64,000 nt of DNA from SLDF01 sp964537925 (GCA_964537925.1 CAZICV010000001.1:434001-498000), one strand, 5' to 3'; counted from the first letter of the stretch, positions 34,638 through 43,838 are shown. The notes: a model not told the origin generated them from the sequence alone. Program-made: numbers and translations.

Positions 34638-35744
34638 TTACACCTTATCCTTCATGTGAAGGGCATAGGCATAGGCTCCGAGAGAGACAGCCCGGCTGGT
34701 GCCCAGGACTGACCGGCCGAGTATCAGTTTCCTGTGTGGTGAGTAGGACACCCGGATACCAGAACCCGGTACGACCAGCGGGATAAACTGATCATGCAGA
34801 AACTCGCTGCGCTGGTATTCGTCTTCCCAGTTAAGAACTTTGCTCTCCAACCTATCCATAGACCTGCCTGACCTGTCTTTTATCGAACCATTGAGATAAT
34901 CCATGGCATCCCCTATAAAGAGATCATACGATGCGGCCAATCCTCCACCGATGACAACCGGTGCATCAGTGATGGTCGCTACACTAGCCAGGGCAAATCC
35001 AAGAATGCGGCCAAAGTCCCTGTAGCTCCGGATGGCAGCTGCCTGGTCACCTGGCTTCCGCCCCCGGGCGATCTCTGCGATGTCTCTTGGTGTGAGCGAT
35101 GAAGAAGTACCCTCTCCAGCCAATGCGGCATACCTGTCACACAAACCGCCGATACTCAGGGAGCTTTCCACGAAATAGTCCGGGAATTCCGGATGCGCCA
35201 GCAGGTTCACCTCTGCTCCGGAGGCTGTATCGCCTATATACATCTGTCCGTTGAACACCCATCCTCCGCCAAACCCGGTTCCCAGTGTCACGCCAAATAG
35301 ACTATGATAGCGACGTACCGAACCGTGTCGCTCCAGCTCATCATTGATCAGGGGCAACAAACCCGTTACTGCTTCTCCGTATGCGAAGAGATTTCCATCA
35401 TTATTGATGTGTACCGGTACACCAAAATGCGCCCTCAACATAGGACCTAATGCCACTCCGCCTCGGAATGCGGGCAGGTTGGTCAGATCACCAATTATAC
35501 CCGATCGGTAGTCCGCCGGTCCCGGAAAGGCAAAACTGATCGCTGCTATCTCACCGCCTACCCCCTCACGGAGTTGCTCAAAGCCCGATACAATGAGCTC
35601 CAGGCAACGGGACAGATCCACCGTCTCTGCGGGCAGGTGTATGGATTCAGACACTTCCCGACCGGCTTGCATCGCTGCAAAGACGAAGTTTGTGCCCCCC
35701 GCATCGAGTGTCAGTACTATGTCACTGGCTTCCGTCAAATTCAT
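34638..35744 (-). CDS. ROK-family sugar kinase or sugar-binding regulator-like protein
   Basis: 368-residue ROK protein without an N-terminal DNA-binding domain. The ATP site TLDAGGTNFVFAAM is near residue 13, the sugar site HINNDGNLFAYGEA holds the catalytic Asp, and GVTLGTGFGGGWVFNG and a PVVIGGG-type adenine loop are present. The canonical zinc motif GHxx(10)CxCGxxGCxE is missing: after GAEVNLLAH there are no CxCG cysteines. ROK kinases phosphorylate glucose, GlcNAc, ManNAc or fructose. Its closeness to the N-glycan glycosidases suggests GlcNAc or mannose as a possible substrate, but it is in a separate unit. Confidence 0.85.
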   Translation of the reverse strand: MNLTEASDIVLTLDAGGTNFVFAAMQAGREVSESIHLPAETVDLSRCLELIVSGFEQLREGVGGEIAAISFAFPGPADYRSGIIGDLTNLPAFRGGVALGPMLRAHFGVPVHINNDGNLFAYGEAVTGLLPLINDELERHGSVRRYHSLFGVTLGTGFGGGWVFNGQMYIGDTASGAEVNLLAHPEFPDYFVESSLSIGGLCDRYAALAGEGTSSSLTPRDIAEIARGRKPGDQAAAIRSYRDFGRILGFALASVATITDAPVVIGGGLAASYDLFIGDAMDYLNGSIKDRSGRSMDRLESKVLNWEDEYQRSEFLHDQFIPLVVPGSGIRVSYSPHRKLILGRSVLGTSRAVSLGAYAYALHMKDKV

Positions 35745-36157
35745 GGCACAGATCAGTCTTGAGAGCGATGGAATAATATCATTCAGGTCTATAGAGCGCG
35801 TGAATCTAGTGAAAACCGGCTACCCTGCAAAATCGTCTTGAGGAAGTGTTCCGACAACAAAACACTGGTAAGCAATATCACATATTCATTATACAATATA
35901 CATAATATACTCCTGAATAAGCCATTCGCTAATCAAGGGGTTTTCTCTTCATTTTTTATATAAAAAAGTGGATGCAAACCCAAACCAGGGGCTTCATAAC
36001 GGAGTCTATGTGTGTATACGGAAAGAATTTATTTTTCTTTCAAACATTCACGCTTCATTACACCCTTAAAGCTGTAACAGGTTTAAAAAGCCCGGCTCTA
36101 AAAGAAGAATCGGGCTTTTCTTTTGTCAGGACCCTATGTTTGTCTGAATACAATGTA
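35745..36157. other. AT-rich intergenic region between the ROK and XRE-Fic genes
   Basis: About 410 bp with no supported gene. It should contain the promoter of the ROK gene; no exact TAnnTTTG box was found close to its start. A 16-bp palindrome of T6-ATAT-A6 type (35952-35967) and the terminator of the XRE-Fic gene (36085-36120) lie here. A 73-codon frame from 35972 runs through that terminator and is not protein-like. Confidence 0.5.
36085..36120 (-). terminator. Terminator after the XRE-Fic gene
   Basis: AAAAGCCCG (36086-36094) pairs with CGGGCTTTT (36111-36119) around a 16-base loop. Read on the minus strand the stem is followed by a T run at 36089-36085, 38 bp past the stop codon. The plus strand also ends in CTTTTG, so it may work both ways. 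Confidence 0.75.
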
Positions 36158-37231
36158 TCAGCAGGGGCGTACAAGATCATACCATTCCTGTAAGGACTGC
36201 AGTGCATATCCTGTTATCAGGCAGTCAAATGCATCCAACCTGTTATTTTGTCTGGCTGCTTCAAGCGCATCATAATACTCAAGTCTCCGCTCGTACTCTC
36301 CTGATATATTTACGGGCGGAAAGCCGGCTTGCATAAGGATGAGGTTCATGACAAGACGGGAGGTACGCCCGTTGCCATCTATAAACGGGTGAATAGATAC
36401 CAATCTTTCGTGTATATCGGCAGCTAGCAACACAGGGTGCGTGCGTATGCGACGCTCTTCATAATGAAGAAAGAGATCTTCCATAAGCTTTGGCACCAGG
36501 TAGGGCTGGGGTGGAATATGTTTCGACCCGCTGATCCGTACCTGCACATTCCTGTAGCGTCCCGCATTCTCCCTGTCTATCCCCCTGAGTACGAGTGAAT
36601 GTATCTGCAATAAGGTCCGTTCATTAAGTGGCTGGCCCGATGTGACCAGGTCACGCAACATATCTACTGCCTCTGCATGGTTAATCGCTTCCAGGTGTTC
36701 TCTGAGGCTTTTGCCGGATATAGTAACACCTCTTTCCACTACAAGGGCAGTCTCCTGGAGTGTGAGTGTATTGCCCTCTATGCGATTACTTTCGAATGTA
36801 TAGTCAACTTTCCAGGCCTGGTAAAGATTGCGCAATTGTGCCTCAGGTACGGGCCGGAGCTGGTCCAGCTCTTTCTTGAGGCTATCCAGTTTTTGCAACA
36901 TCATTTCGATCGAGCCGGATATGCTGGTCTCGTAAGGCACCTGGGCTTCTGCCAGGCGCAGTGCTTCAAGGGCATACGGCTCATCAGCAATTTCGTTGTA
37001 AATGCGATCGGCCAGCCACATAGTGAGCAATTCCTTCTGATCCAGGTTAAGTACTCTGGCAAGGACAAGTATTTGTTCTTTTGAGGGCATGCGATCTCCC
37101 CGCTCTATCTTGCTCAGGAGTGTATGGTGTATTCCTAGCAGTGAGGCGCATTGCTGAAGTGTGTATTTTTTTGCCTTCCGGGCGGCACGAATGGCTTGAC
37201 TGGCGGTTGTCACTTTGACTGTTTCTGTCAA
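36158..37231 (-). CDS. XRE-Fic fusion protein (class II Fic AMP-transferase)
   Basis: Up to 357 residues. An XRE helix-turn-helix occupies the N-terminus (about 11-60; KKYTLQQCASLLGIHHTLLSKIERG). A Fic domain follows with the intact catalytic loop HPFIDGNGRTSR at 281-292. Before it lies a class II inhibitory motif, SNRIEGN at 148-154, which fits (S/T)xxxE(G/N) and normally blocks ATP binding. Fic enzymes transfer AMP to hydroxyls of target proteins. The frame opens at TTG 37231; a GTG at 37213 is an alternative start. The HTH suggests it also controls its own transcription. Confidence 0.88.
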   Translation of the reverse strand: MTETVKVTTASQAIRAARKAKKYTLQQCASLLGIHHTLLSKIERGDRMPSKEQILVLARVLNLDQKELLTMWLADRIYNEIADEPYALEALRLAEAQVPYETSISGSIEMMLQKLDSLKKELDQLRPVPEAQLRNLYQAWKVDYTFESNRIEGNTLTLQETALVVERGVTISGKSLREHLEAINHAEAVDMLRDLVTSGQPLNERTLLQIHSLVLRGIDRENAGRYRNVQVRISGSKHIPPQPYLVPKLMEDLFLHYEERRIRTHPVLLAADIHERLVSIHPFIDGNGRTSRLVMNLILMQAGFPPVNISGEYERRLEYYDALEAARQNNRLDAFDCLITGYALQSLQEWYDLVRPC

Positions 37232-37236
37232 AATTA
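37214..37236 (-). promoter_or_regulatory. Inverted repeat and -7-like box overlapping the start of the XRE-Fic gene
   Basis: TTTGAC (37214-37219) and GTCAAA (37227-37232) form a 6-bp inverted repeat with a 7-bp spacer, and on the minus strand TAATTTTG (37236-37229) matches TAnnTTTG. If that box is the promoter, transcription would start inside the annotated frame and the GTG at 37213 would be the real start. A self-binding site for the XRE domain is possible. Confidence 0.4.
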
Positions 37237-37349
37237 TGCCTTTTCTTGTTGGCTGATCACTTTTTTCTACACTTTTTGTCTAATTTAATACCTCTACGTG
37301 GGTTTCACTGCATTTGAGGTGCTGTCAGTCGGGGGTAGGACCTGTGGTT

Positions 37350-38753
37350 TTATTGTGGAGAGAAGGCATAATAGTACTCCCCGGGGTAGCGCTTGTAGAT
37401 GCCTTCCAGAACGATTCTGTTCCGGCTCTCCCGGATGGTTCTTATGACCTGGTCTACCGTCTGTACGGGGCTGTCATTGACTTTAGTGATGATGAAGCCA
37501 GGGTCCATATTGGTCCGTTCGATCCTGGATCCTTTGTAGATGCTGACGACCAGCACACCTGTCTTACCCAGATCTCTTTTTTCATCACCTGTGAGCTCAC
37601 GTAGCTCAAATCCTATATCCGCCAGTGAAGTGATACTTGGATTCTTAAGTACTACTTCTGTTTCCTGGCGGACACCTCTGCGGTAGTATACGAGTTTCAG
37701 CCGGTCGCCTGGCCTGTAGCGACCGATAATCTCCTGCAGCTCCGGGACGCGCGGCGTAGGCATCCCGTTGACAGAGACGATTACGTCGTTCCGTCTTAGA
37801 CCCGACTCTTCTGCCGATCCGCCGGGAGTGATCCGCAGCACATGCACACCGGCTACATTTTGCAGGGCCAGTTCTTTGGCCAGTTCATCGGTAACATTGG
37901 CTATCGATACACCGAGAAGACCGCGCTGGACGTCACCAAACTCCATGAGGTCATAGATCACTTTTTGAGCCAGGTTAGAGGGTACGGCAAACGAATAGCC
38001 TTCATACTTGCCCGATTGCGTGATGATTGCCGTATTGATACCTATCAGTTCCCCCATGGTATTGACCAGGGCTCCCCCGCTGTTGCCGGGATTGACTACA
38101 GCATCTGTTTGTATAAAAGATTCGATCGGGTAATCTGCATCAAGTATGTTTATACTGCGGCCTTTGGCGCTCACAATACCTGCTGTCACTGTAGATTCCA
38201 GGCGAAATGGGTTACCCACTGCGAGCACCCACTCACCGACCTGCAATGAGTCCGAATTGCCGAATAGTACAAAAGGCAGCTCCCTCGCATTTACCTTTAG
38301 CAGAGCCAGGTCCGTGGACGGATCTGAACCCACCAGCTTCGCCTCGTATTCCTTTTTGTCGTTGAGTACAATTTTGATCTCGGTACTCTTTTCGATCACA
38401 TGGTGGTTAGTGACGATATACCCATCGGGAGATATAATCACTCCGGAACCAGTGGATTGCGCAAATCGCTGCCGTTCCCATAATGAGCTGCTGCCTGTCC
38501 GCGCCTGTATGCTGACGACTGCAGGAGTTGCTATACGGGCTGCCGTGATAAAGCTCGTAGGAGCAGCCGAAGTAAAAGCTTCCTGGATACGACCTGAAAA
38601 GAGGTCGTCAGATATGGTCGCCTGGTAAGCATGATCCTGTGACGCCTGGCCCGACTGTACGCTGCCGTCCATCCATCTGATCACCACAGTTGTGATCACT
38701 GCTGTCACCATCGATACACCTATCAATACGACCCACTGCTTCATTGTCCTCAT
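37350..38753 (-). CDS. HtrA/DegP-type Do serine protease
   Basis: 467-residue protein from ATG 38753 with one N-terminal membrane or signal segment (WVVLIGVSMVTAVITTVVI). The trypsin-like domain has a complete triad: His118 (TNHHVI), Asp148 (STDLALL) and Ser225 (GNSGGAL). Two PDZ domains follow; the first begins near RGLLGVSIANV with GVHVLRITPGGSAEESGL, and the second ends the protein. It acts in the periplasm on misfolded envelope proteins. An open frame upstream of 38753 is not protein-like. The gene is divergent from dapF. Confidence 0.95.
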   Translation of the reverse strand: MRTMKQWVVLIGVSMVTAVITTVVIRWMDGSVQSGQASQDHAYQATISDDLFSGRIQEAFTSAAPTSFITAARIATPAVVSIQARTGSSSLWERQRFAQSTGSGVIISPDGYIVTNHHVIEKSTEIKIVLNDKKEYEAKLVGSDPSTDLALLKVNARELPFVLFGNSDSLQVGEWVLAVGNPFRLESTVTAGIVSAKGRSINILDADYPIESFIQTDAVVNPGNSGGALVNTMGELIGINTAIITQSGKYEGYSFAVPSNLAQKVIYDLMEFGDVQRGLLGVSIANVTDELAKELALQNVAGVHVLRITPGGSAEESGLRRNDVIVSVNGMPTPRVPELQEIIGRYRPGDRLKLVYYRRGVRQETEVVLKNPSITSLADIGFELRELTGDEKRDLGKTGVLVVSIYKGSRIERTNMDPGFIITKVNDSPVQTVDQVIRTIRESRNRIVLEGIYKRYPGEYYYAFSPQ

Positions 38754-38798
38754 ACCTTTGCAATTAATTAAACTTAACTCATTTCCGGGTAAGTAGAT

Positions 38799-38806
38799 TA
38801 TTTTTG
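38799..38806 (+). promoter_or_regulatory. -7 box upstream of dapF
   Basis: TATTTTTG matches TAnnTTTG in the 102-bp divergent region between htrA-like and dapF, 50 bp before the dapF ATG. No clear -33 element. Confidence 0.4.
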
Positions 38807-38855
38807 ATTCGGCTTTAAGAAATAAATAACGCACGTAAGCACAACGTTGGGCGAC

Positions 38856-39653
38856 ATGGGGCTTTCCTTCGAAAAATATCATGGCACGGGCAATGATTTC
38901 ATCATGATCGACCATAGAGGCAAACACCTTTCCGGGCTTCTGGATCAAGACTATATCGCTTTTCTATGTGACCGGCACTTCGGAATCGGGGCAGACGGGC
39001 TGATCTTGCTCGAACACTCCCCGGTCTACGATTTTCGGATGGTGTATTACAATTCGGATGGCAGGCAAAGCAGTATGTGTGGCAATGGAGGGCGTTGTCT
39101 CGTCGCTTTCGCCGCTCACCTCGGTGTCATAAGCCATACATGTACCTTCGAGGCTACAGATGGCCTGCATGAGGCCGCACTGCTTGCTGATGGAAATATA
39201 GCGCTTGGTATGCAGCCAGTACCATTTCTGCTGCGCCAGGGGACCGACTGGATACTGAATACAGGCTCACCGCATTATGTTCGTTTTCTGGACCGGGATA
39301 TAGATTCCATAGATGTAGTAAAGGAAGGGCAAACGATCCGCAATTCACCACCGTTTGCTGCAGATGGAATCAACGTCAACTTTGTGTCCTGCGATCAGGA
39401 TGGCATCCGCGTCCGCACCTACGAGCGTGGGGTAGAAGACGAGACGTTGAGTTGCGGGACCGGGGTCACAGCCGCTGCCATCGCATTCGCTGCCGCCAAT
39501 GACCTGAACGGCCCGCAGAAGATCACTGTAGACACAAAGGGTGGCCGGCTCAGGGTAGCCTTTAATTACTCACAGGGAAAAACGACCGACGTACAGCTCA
39601 TTGGACCGGCAACAAGGGTTTTCTCGGGTTCACTTCCCGGAAAACAGCTGTGA
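38856..39653 (+). CDS. dapF: Diaminopimelate epimerase
   Basis: 265-residue enzyme of family length. Both catalytic cysteines are in place: Cys75 in MCGNGGRC and Cys200 in SCGTGVTA. The opening FEKYHGTGNDFIMID is the DapF hallmark. It converts LL- to meso-diaminopimelate for lysine and peptidoglycan synthesis in the cytoplasm. The frame is open to a TTG at 38847, but the ATG at 38856 gives the family start. It is convergent with the TPR lipoprotein gene. Confidence 0.97.
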   Translation: MGLSFEKYHGTGNDFIMIDHRGKHLSGLLDQDYIAFLCDRHFGIGADGLILLEHSPVYDFRMVYYNSDGRQSSMCGNGGRCLVAFAAHLGVISHTCTFEATDGLHEAALLADGNIALGMQPVPFLLRQGTDWILNTGSPHYVRFLDRDIDSIDVVKEGQTIRNSPPFAADGINVNFVSCDQDGIRVRTYERGVEDETLSCGTGVTAAAIAFAAANDLNGPQKITVDTKGGRLRVAFNYSQGKTTDVQLIGPATRVFSGSLPGKQL

Positions 39654-39704
39654 TCAGACTGCCTTGCTGCTGTTTCTGAACCGGTTACGATCTTCAAAGA
39701 ACAA

Positions 39705-40733
39705 CTACTGTGCTGCGTCCAATGCCGCCAGAGCTTCCCTGGCCTTGTCAAAATTGGGCGCCATCTTCACCGCATGTTCATAGTCGGCACGCGCCGCCTT
39801 CAGATCTCCCAACTTCTCCGCAGCCAGCCCCCTGTAGTAGAATGCCTTATAATACAGCTGGTTATGATTGACCGTAATATTGAAATGATCGCGGGCCTGT
39901 ACGAAAGAATCCAACTCCATATACACCAGTCCGATATTGTAATAGGCATTGGCATTTTCCGGCTCCACCCCGATCAGTGACCGGTATGTAGCAATAGCCC
40001 CCCGAAGGTCCCCCTGCTCCCACTGATAATCGGCTTTGCTCATCCAGGCTTGTGCATTGGCCGTGTCCGACAAGATGGCTGCATCGAAAAACCTGATGGC
40101 ATTAGGTTCTTTCCGTGCTGCCCTCAACTGGGCCAGATTGATCCAGGCATCCGTCAGAGCAGGCTCAAATTCGACAGCTTTCTGAAAGCTGCCTACTGCC
40201 CTCGCCGTATCTCCCAGTTCCTTGAAGTTGAGGCCGAACATGAAATAAGCGTCCGCGTTCTGCGGGTCTATCCGCAGGACTTTGTCGATGGTTTCCATCG
40301 ACTCCTGGTTCATCTTCAGTATCAGTTGGATCTCGCAAAGCTTCAGCAGCGTAGCTATACGCTGAGGATGCAAAGCAGCAGCGCGTTGCATTGTCGCGAG
40401 GGCAAGACGGGACTTGAAATAGTCCATATAAATATCGGCAAGCAGGTGATGGTACTCTGCCGTCACCGAATCAATTTTCATAGCAGAGGCCATATCCATA
40501 ATGGCCTCGTCGTATCCTCCCTTTTCGTAAAAAAGCTGGGCACGCTGTACCCAAAGAGAAGCATTGCGTGAGTCCTTCTCGAGAAGTTCCGTAACGGCAG
40601 CAATGGCTTGATCCTGGTGAGGGGCGATGCCGGGAAGAGACTGCCCGCCCTCCTGCTGCTCCTCAGCGCCGGATCCGCAAGAAAAAAAAGGTACAAAAGC
40701 CAAAAGCAGGAAAAAAGTACGCATGAATCTCAT
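39705..40733 (-). CDS. TPR-repeat lipoprotein
   Basis: 342-residue protein with a lipoprotein signal (MRFMRTFFLLLAFVPFFSC; lipid Cys at residue 19) and about seven TPR units, for example NADAYFMFGLNFKELGDTARA and NANAYYNIGLVYMELDSFVQA. It should be attached to the envelope and act as a protein-contact scaffold. ATGs at 40733 and 40724 are both possible. A minus-strand TAnnTTTG box lies 24 bp upstream. It is not in an operon with its neighbours. The specific partner is unknown. Confidence 0.88.
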   Translation of the reverse strand: MRFMRTFFLLLAFVPFFSCGSGAEEQQEGGQSLPGIAPHQDQAIAAVTELLEKDSRNASLWVQRAQLFYEKGGYDEAIMDMASAMKIDSVTAEYHHLLADIYMDYFKSRLALATMQRAAALHPQRIATLLKLCEIQLILKMNQESMETIDKVLRIDPQNADAYFMFGLNFKELGDTARAVGSFQKAVEFEPALTDAWINLAQLRAARKEPNAIRFFDAAILSDTANAQAWMSKADYQWEQGDLRGAIATYRSLIGVEPENANAYYNIGLVYMELDSFVQARDHFNITVNHNQLYYKAFYYRGLAAEKLGDLKAARADYEHAVKMAPNFDKAREALAALDAAQ

Positions 40734-40756
40734 ATCAGGTCAAAATAATCACAGCC

Positions 40757-40764
40757 CAAAAATA
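40757..40764 (-). promoter_or_regulatory. -7 box for the TPR lipoprotein gene
   Basis: On the minus strand TATTTTTG (complement of 40757-40764) matches TAnnTTTG, giving a leader of about 15-20 nt before the ATG at 40733. Confidence 0.45.
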
Positions 40765-40831
40765 GAACTTTTGGACCGGATGCGTTTTAATACAAGGAAG
40801 TAAACGAACCAGGAACGTCAAACGCGCCCAA

Positions 40832-42457
40832 TTGAGTAAGATAAGTTTATCCTTGCTGCTTTTGTTCATCTGCCTGCAGGGTCATGCGCAGCATATACTC
40901 AGAGAACACCGGTTCCAGGCCAGCGGTGTCTGCGGGATTACCGATCTCATGACCTATGGCAATAACAGCGTAGTGACGATCTCATTCGCAGGAACTATTA
41001 CTGTAAACGGATCGGTCTTCAACAGCCACGGCAAAGCTGATCTCCTTTTAGCGGGACTAAATGAGCATGGCGACATACAGTGGTCCCTGCAGGCAGGCAG
41101 CCACGACACAGACGAACACAGCAGTACAATCTGGGTGGATGGTAACCTGTATTGGATAGGTATGTTCTGGGATAGCCTGTACCTCGGCTCAGAAATCATA
41201 CATGCTACGGAAGGCACACGCTGCGCCTTCATAAGCAGGATAGACCCGGACAATGGTACGGTAGTATGGACCCGTATACTCCAGGGTACGGGCCGCAAAC
41301 AACTCACGACTGCTACATCCACACCTGCGGGAGGCATACAGTTTGCCGGGTACTTTGACAATACAGTCTCTCTCGAAGCACTCACATGTCACTCTGCAGG
41401 TCAGCTGGATATATTGCTGGGCGAGCTTTCGGCAGAAGGGGACTGCCAGTGGCTCAGGTCATTCGGCGCACCCGGCGCTGAACTCAAACCGGTAACCGCC
41501 GACCGGCAACAAAACCTGCAAGTCCTGGCAGGCACCATAAAAGGCACTGCCCCACTAGGACAGGATACGATATCCGGCCGGCTCACGGACGACGACCTCT
41601 TCCTATTACGTTACGGCCCTGCAGGAGATATAATGTGGGCGCGCGGCGCCGGCGGCGTGCTGGAAGACATACCGGTATCGATGATCATCGATCAGACGGG
41701 CACTATCCGGCTTTTCGGTCACTTTATGGGTGTTCTCCGTTTTCGCGAGGGGCTGCAGATCCAGACCACCGGCAATAATTTTGACCTCTTCGAAGTATCC
41801 TACTCAGAAAACGGCGAGGCCCTCGCAGCCCGTACTACCAAAGGCGGTGGCAATGTGTACCTCACCGATGCCTTCATACGAAACGGGCAGGTACTGCTCG
41901 GCGCTATTTTCAACCAGGATCTGTATATCGGCGACAGCACCCTCACGACTGACCCGTTCGCTTTCGCAGGCATAGCGCTCCGGGGCGACAGCGGCCAATA
42001 TCAACCGGCCTACGAGGAAATCAAAACAAAAGACCTGGTTACATCCGTTTGGCACAAGGATCGCCCCGACGGTTCCAGGCTGGTCGCTTTTACTTATAGC
42101 GGTCTTGCAGAGGGCTGGCATACCCAGTGGGATGCAGGCAGCAGCTATGAGGGTATCCTGCTGCATATCTCCCCGGATGAAACAACGGGAGTTGCTTCAT
42201 CTCCTTCCATTGCTGCGTCTCCGCTAAGTGTATGGCCCAACCCCGGCACCGGCATATTCCGTTGTAACCTGCCCGCAGATTCCGTCACACGATTTGTAGT
42301 TTACGATTCGTACGGTACCGACATACTCACGGGTCGTGGCGCAGAATGGACTATGACCGGCTCTCCTCCCGGTGTATATTATGTCCGGGTCGAGACGAAA
42401 AACGGCCGGTATCTTCAATCGGCTTTCATCCTGCAAGCGGATTGTTGCAATCATTGA
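40832..42457 (+). CDS. Type IX-secreted beta-propeller-like surface protein
   Basis: 541-residue protein starting at TTG (SKISLSLLLLFICLQGHAQ signal peptide). The body is made of beta-rich repeats of the SBBP type: GKADLLLAGLNEHGDIQWSL, GQLDILLGELSAEGDCQWLR, DDLFLLRYGPAGDIMWAR and NFDLFEVSYSENG. They share a D-x-L-L...GD-xxW pattern at spacing of about 60-80 residues. The last about 75 residues (VWPNPGTGIFRCNLP to the end) form a type A sorting domain for type IX secretion. It is probably an exported adhesin-like or binding protein. No in-frame ATG precedes the signal peptide. Confidence 0.85.
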   Translation: MSKISLSLLLLFICLQGHAQHILREHRFQASGVCGITDLMTYGNNSVVTISFAGTITVNGSVFNSHGKADLLLAGLNEHGDIQWSLQAGSHDTDEHSSTIWVDGNLYWIGMFWDSLYLGSEIIHATEGTRCAFISRIDPDNGTVVWTRILQGTGRKQLTTATSTPAGGIQFAGYFDNTVSLEALTCHSAGQLDILLGELSAEGDCQWLRSFGAPGAELKPVTADRQQNLQVLAGTIKGTAPLGQDTISGRLTDDDLFLLRYGPAGDIMWARGAGGVLEDIPVSMIIDQTGTIRLFGHFMGVLRFREGLQIQTTGNNFDLFEVSYSENGEALAARTTKGGGNVYLTDAFIRNGQVLLGAIFNQDLYIGDSTLTTDPFAFAGIALRGDSGQYQPAYEEIKTKDLVTSVWHKDRPDGSRLVAFTYSGLAEGWHTQWDAGSSYEGILLHISPDETTGVASSPSIAASPLSVWPNPGTGIFRCNLPADSVTRFVVYDSYGTDILTGRGAEWTMTGSPPGVYYVRVETKNGRYLQSAFILQADCCNH

Positions 42458-42501
42458 GCAAAATACATATTCTATTTTTTCGTAATATAAATACAAAGCG
42501 C

Positions 42502-42509
42502 TATTTTTG
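42502..42509 (+). promoter_or_regulatory. -7 box upstream of the glucosaminidase gene
   Basis: TATTTTTG (TAnnTTTG) with TTC (one mismatch to TTG) 20 bp upstream at 42479-42481; the ATG at 42530 follows 20 bp later. Confidence 0.55.
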
Positions 42510-42529
42510 ACGGGCCGAAAATCTTGACC

Positions 42530-43783
42530 ATGCGCATTTCTTATATTGTCATCATGGCTGCCCTGTTGCTTGTTTCAAGCAAAGCAGCAGCCCAATACAA
42601 AGTCTACCAGGACTATATCGACCTGCACAAACACCTGGCCGTCGCTGAGATGCACCGCAGCGGTGTACCTGCCAGCATCAAGCTTGCCCAGGCGCTGCTT
42701 GAATCCAATGCCGGCAGAAGTGAGCTGGCACGCAGGGCCAACAATCATTTCGGCATCAAGTGCGGAGGCGACTGGACCGGAAAGACCTTCCACAAAGAAG
42801 ACGACGACTATGATCACAGGGGAGACCTGATCAAATCTTGTTTCCGGGAGTTCCGGGATGTAGAAGACTCCTATATAGCTCACTCGGAATTTCTGCGCGA
42901 CCCGCGCAAGATCAACCGGTACGGTTTCCTCTTCCACCTTTCCACGACCGACTATAAAGAATGGGCGCACGGGCTCCGCAAAGCCGGATACGCTACCGAC
43001 CCCAACTACGCCCCCCGGTTGATCAAGATCATTGAAGAATATCAGCTCTATAAGCTTGACCTGCAGGTCACACCTATGGATCAGCCTTTCGTCGCTGATG
43101 CCGGAACCAAACCCCGTAAAGGCGGATCAAAGAAAGGCGGGAAATCCGGCAAGGAGACTATACTGCCCACACATATTGTAGCCAACAATGAAGTGAAAAT
43201 GGTTTTTGCGCAAGCCGGTGATACCCCGCTCAGAATTGCCACCCGGACCGGGTTCGCCGTCGGACGTCTGCTCAGGTATAACGAAGAAATCACTGCTGAA
43301 CAACAAGCGCTCAAAAAGGGCGAACGCGTCTACCTCTCACGCAAAAAGACAGCGTTCAGGGGCAGGCAGCAGTGGCACTATGTAAAGGAAGGCGAGACTA
43401 TGTACAGCATCGCACAGCTCTATGGCTTAAGGCTGGGTAGCCTGCTCTGGAAAAACCGGATGAAGACCGGAGATCAACCGGCCATCGGTGAGCGGCTGCG
43501 TCTGAAATGGCGCAATCCTCAACGCCCGCAACTGAAGAAAGATATCGAAAACATACTTCCTGAAAAGCCGACGATCAAAGGACCTGACACGGAGATCGCT
43601 CCCGAGCCCTTCGATTCCCTGGACCTGGCTGCAACCAGCGGCCGGGAATATCATGAAGTAGGCGAAGGAGATACGCTCTATAATCTCTCGCGCCGGTACA
43701 GTATCTCGATCGACCAACTGAAAAAGATCAATCAACTCGAATCGGATACCATCCGAAAGGGGCAGGTGATCCGCGTCAGGTGA
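42530..43783 (+). CDS. Exported N-acetylglucosaminidase (FlgJ/GH73-like) with LysM domains
   Basis: 417-residue protein with a signal peptide ending SKAAAQ. A glucosaminidase domain occupies about residues 25-180 (VPASIKLAQALLESNAGRSELA with the catalytic Glu, then ANNHFGIKC and DSYIAHSEFL). Two clear LysM domains follow (WHYVKEGETMYSIAQLYGLR and YHEVGEGDTLYNLSRRYSIS), plus a degenerate LysM around FAQAGDTPLRIA. It cleaves peptidoglycan glycan strands, with LysM binding the wall. A Lys/Gly-rich linker (PRKGGSKKGGKSGK) joins the halves. The TTG at 42524 was rejected in favour of the ATG. Confidence 0.93.
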   Translation: MRISYIVIMAALLLVSSKAAAQYKVYQDYIDLHKHLAVAEMHRSGVPASIKLAQALLESNAGRSELARRANNHFGIKCGGDWTGKTFHKEDDDYDHRGDLIKSCFREFRDVEDSYIAHSEFLRDPRKINRYGFLFHLSTTDYKEWAHGLRKAGYATDPNYAPRLIKIIEEYQLYKLDLQVTPMDQPFVADAGTKPRKGGSKKGGKSGKETILPTHIVANNEVKMVFAQAGDTPLRIATRTGFAVGRLLRYNEEITAEQQALKKGERVYLSRKKTAFRGRQQWHYVKEGETMYSIAQLYGLRLGSLLWKNRMKTGDQPAIGERLRLKWRNPQRPQLKKDIENILPEKPTIKGPDTEIAPEPFDSLDLAATSGREYHEVGEGDTLYNLSRRYSISIDQLKKINQLESDTIRKGQVIRVR

Positions 43784-43830
43784 AACACCCGGGCCTACCT
43801 CGCCTGATGTAGCTTTCTGACAAACTTCCC

Positions 43831-43838
43831 TACATTTG
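43831..43838 (+). promoter_or_regulatory. -7 box upstream of the outer-membrane barrel gene
   Basis: TACATTTG (TAnnTTTG) 27 bp before the ATG at 43866. Confidence 0.45.

Noticed and set aside
35952..35967. T6-ATAT-A6 16-bp palindrome
   Set aside because: Pure A/T composition makes such a palindrome easy to get by chance, and it is about 200 bp from the nearest start.
35972..36193. 73-codon frame upstream of the XRE-Fic terminator
   Set aside because: It runs straight through a terminator hairpin and overlaps the end of the XRE-Fic gene; no protein-like pattern.
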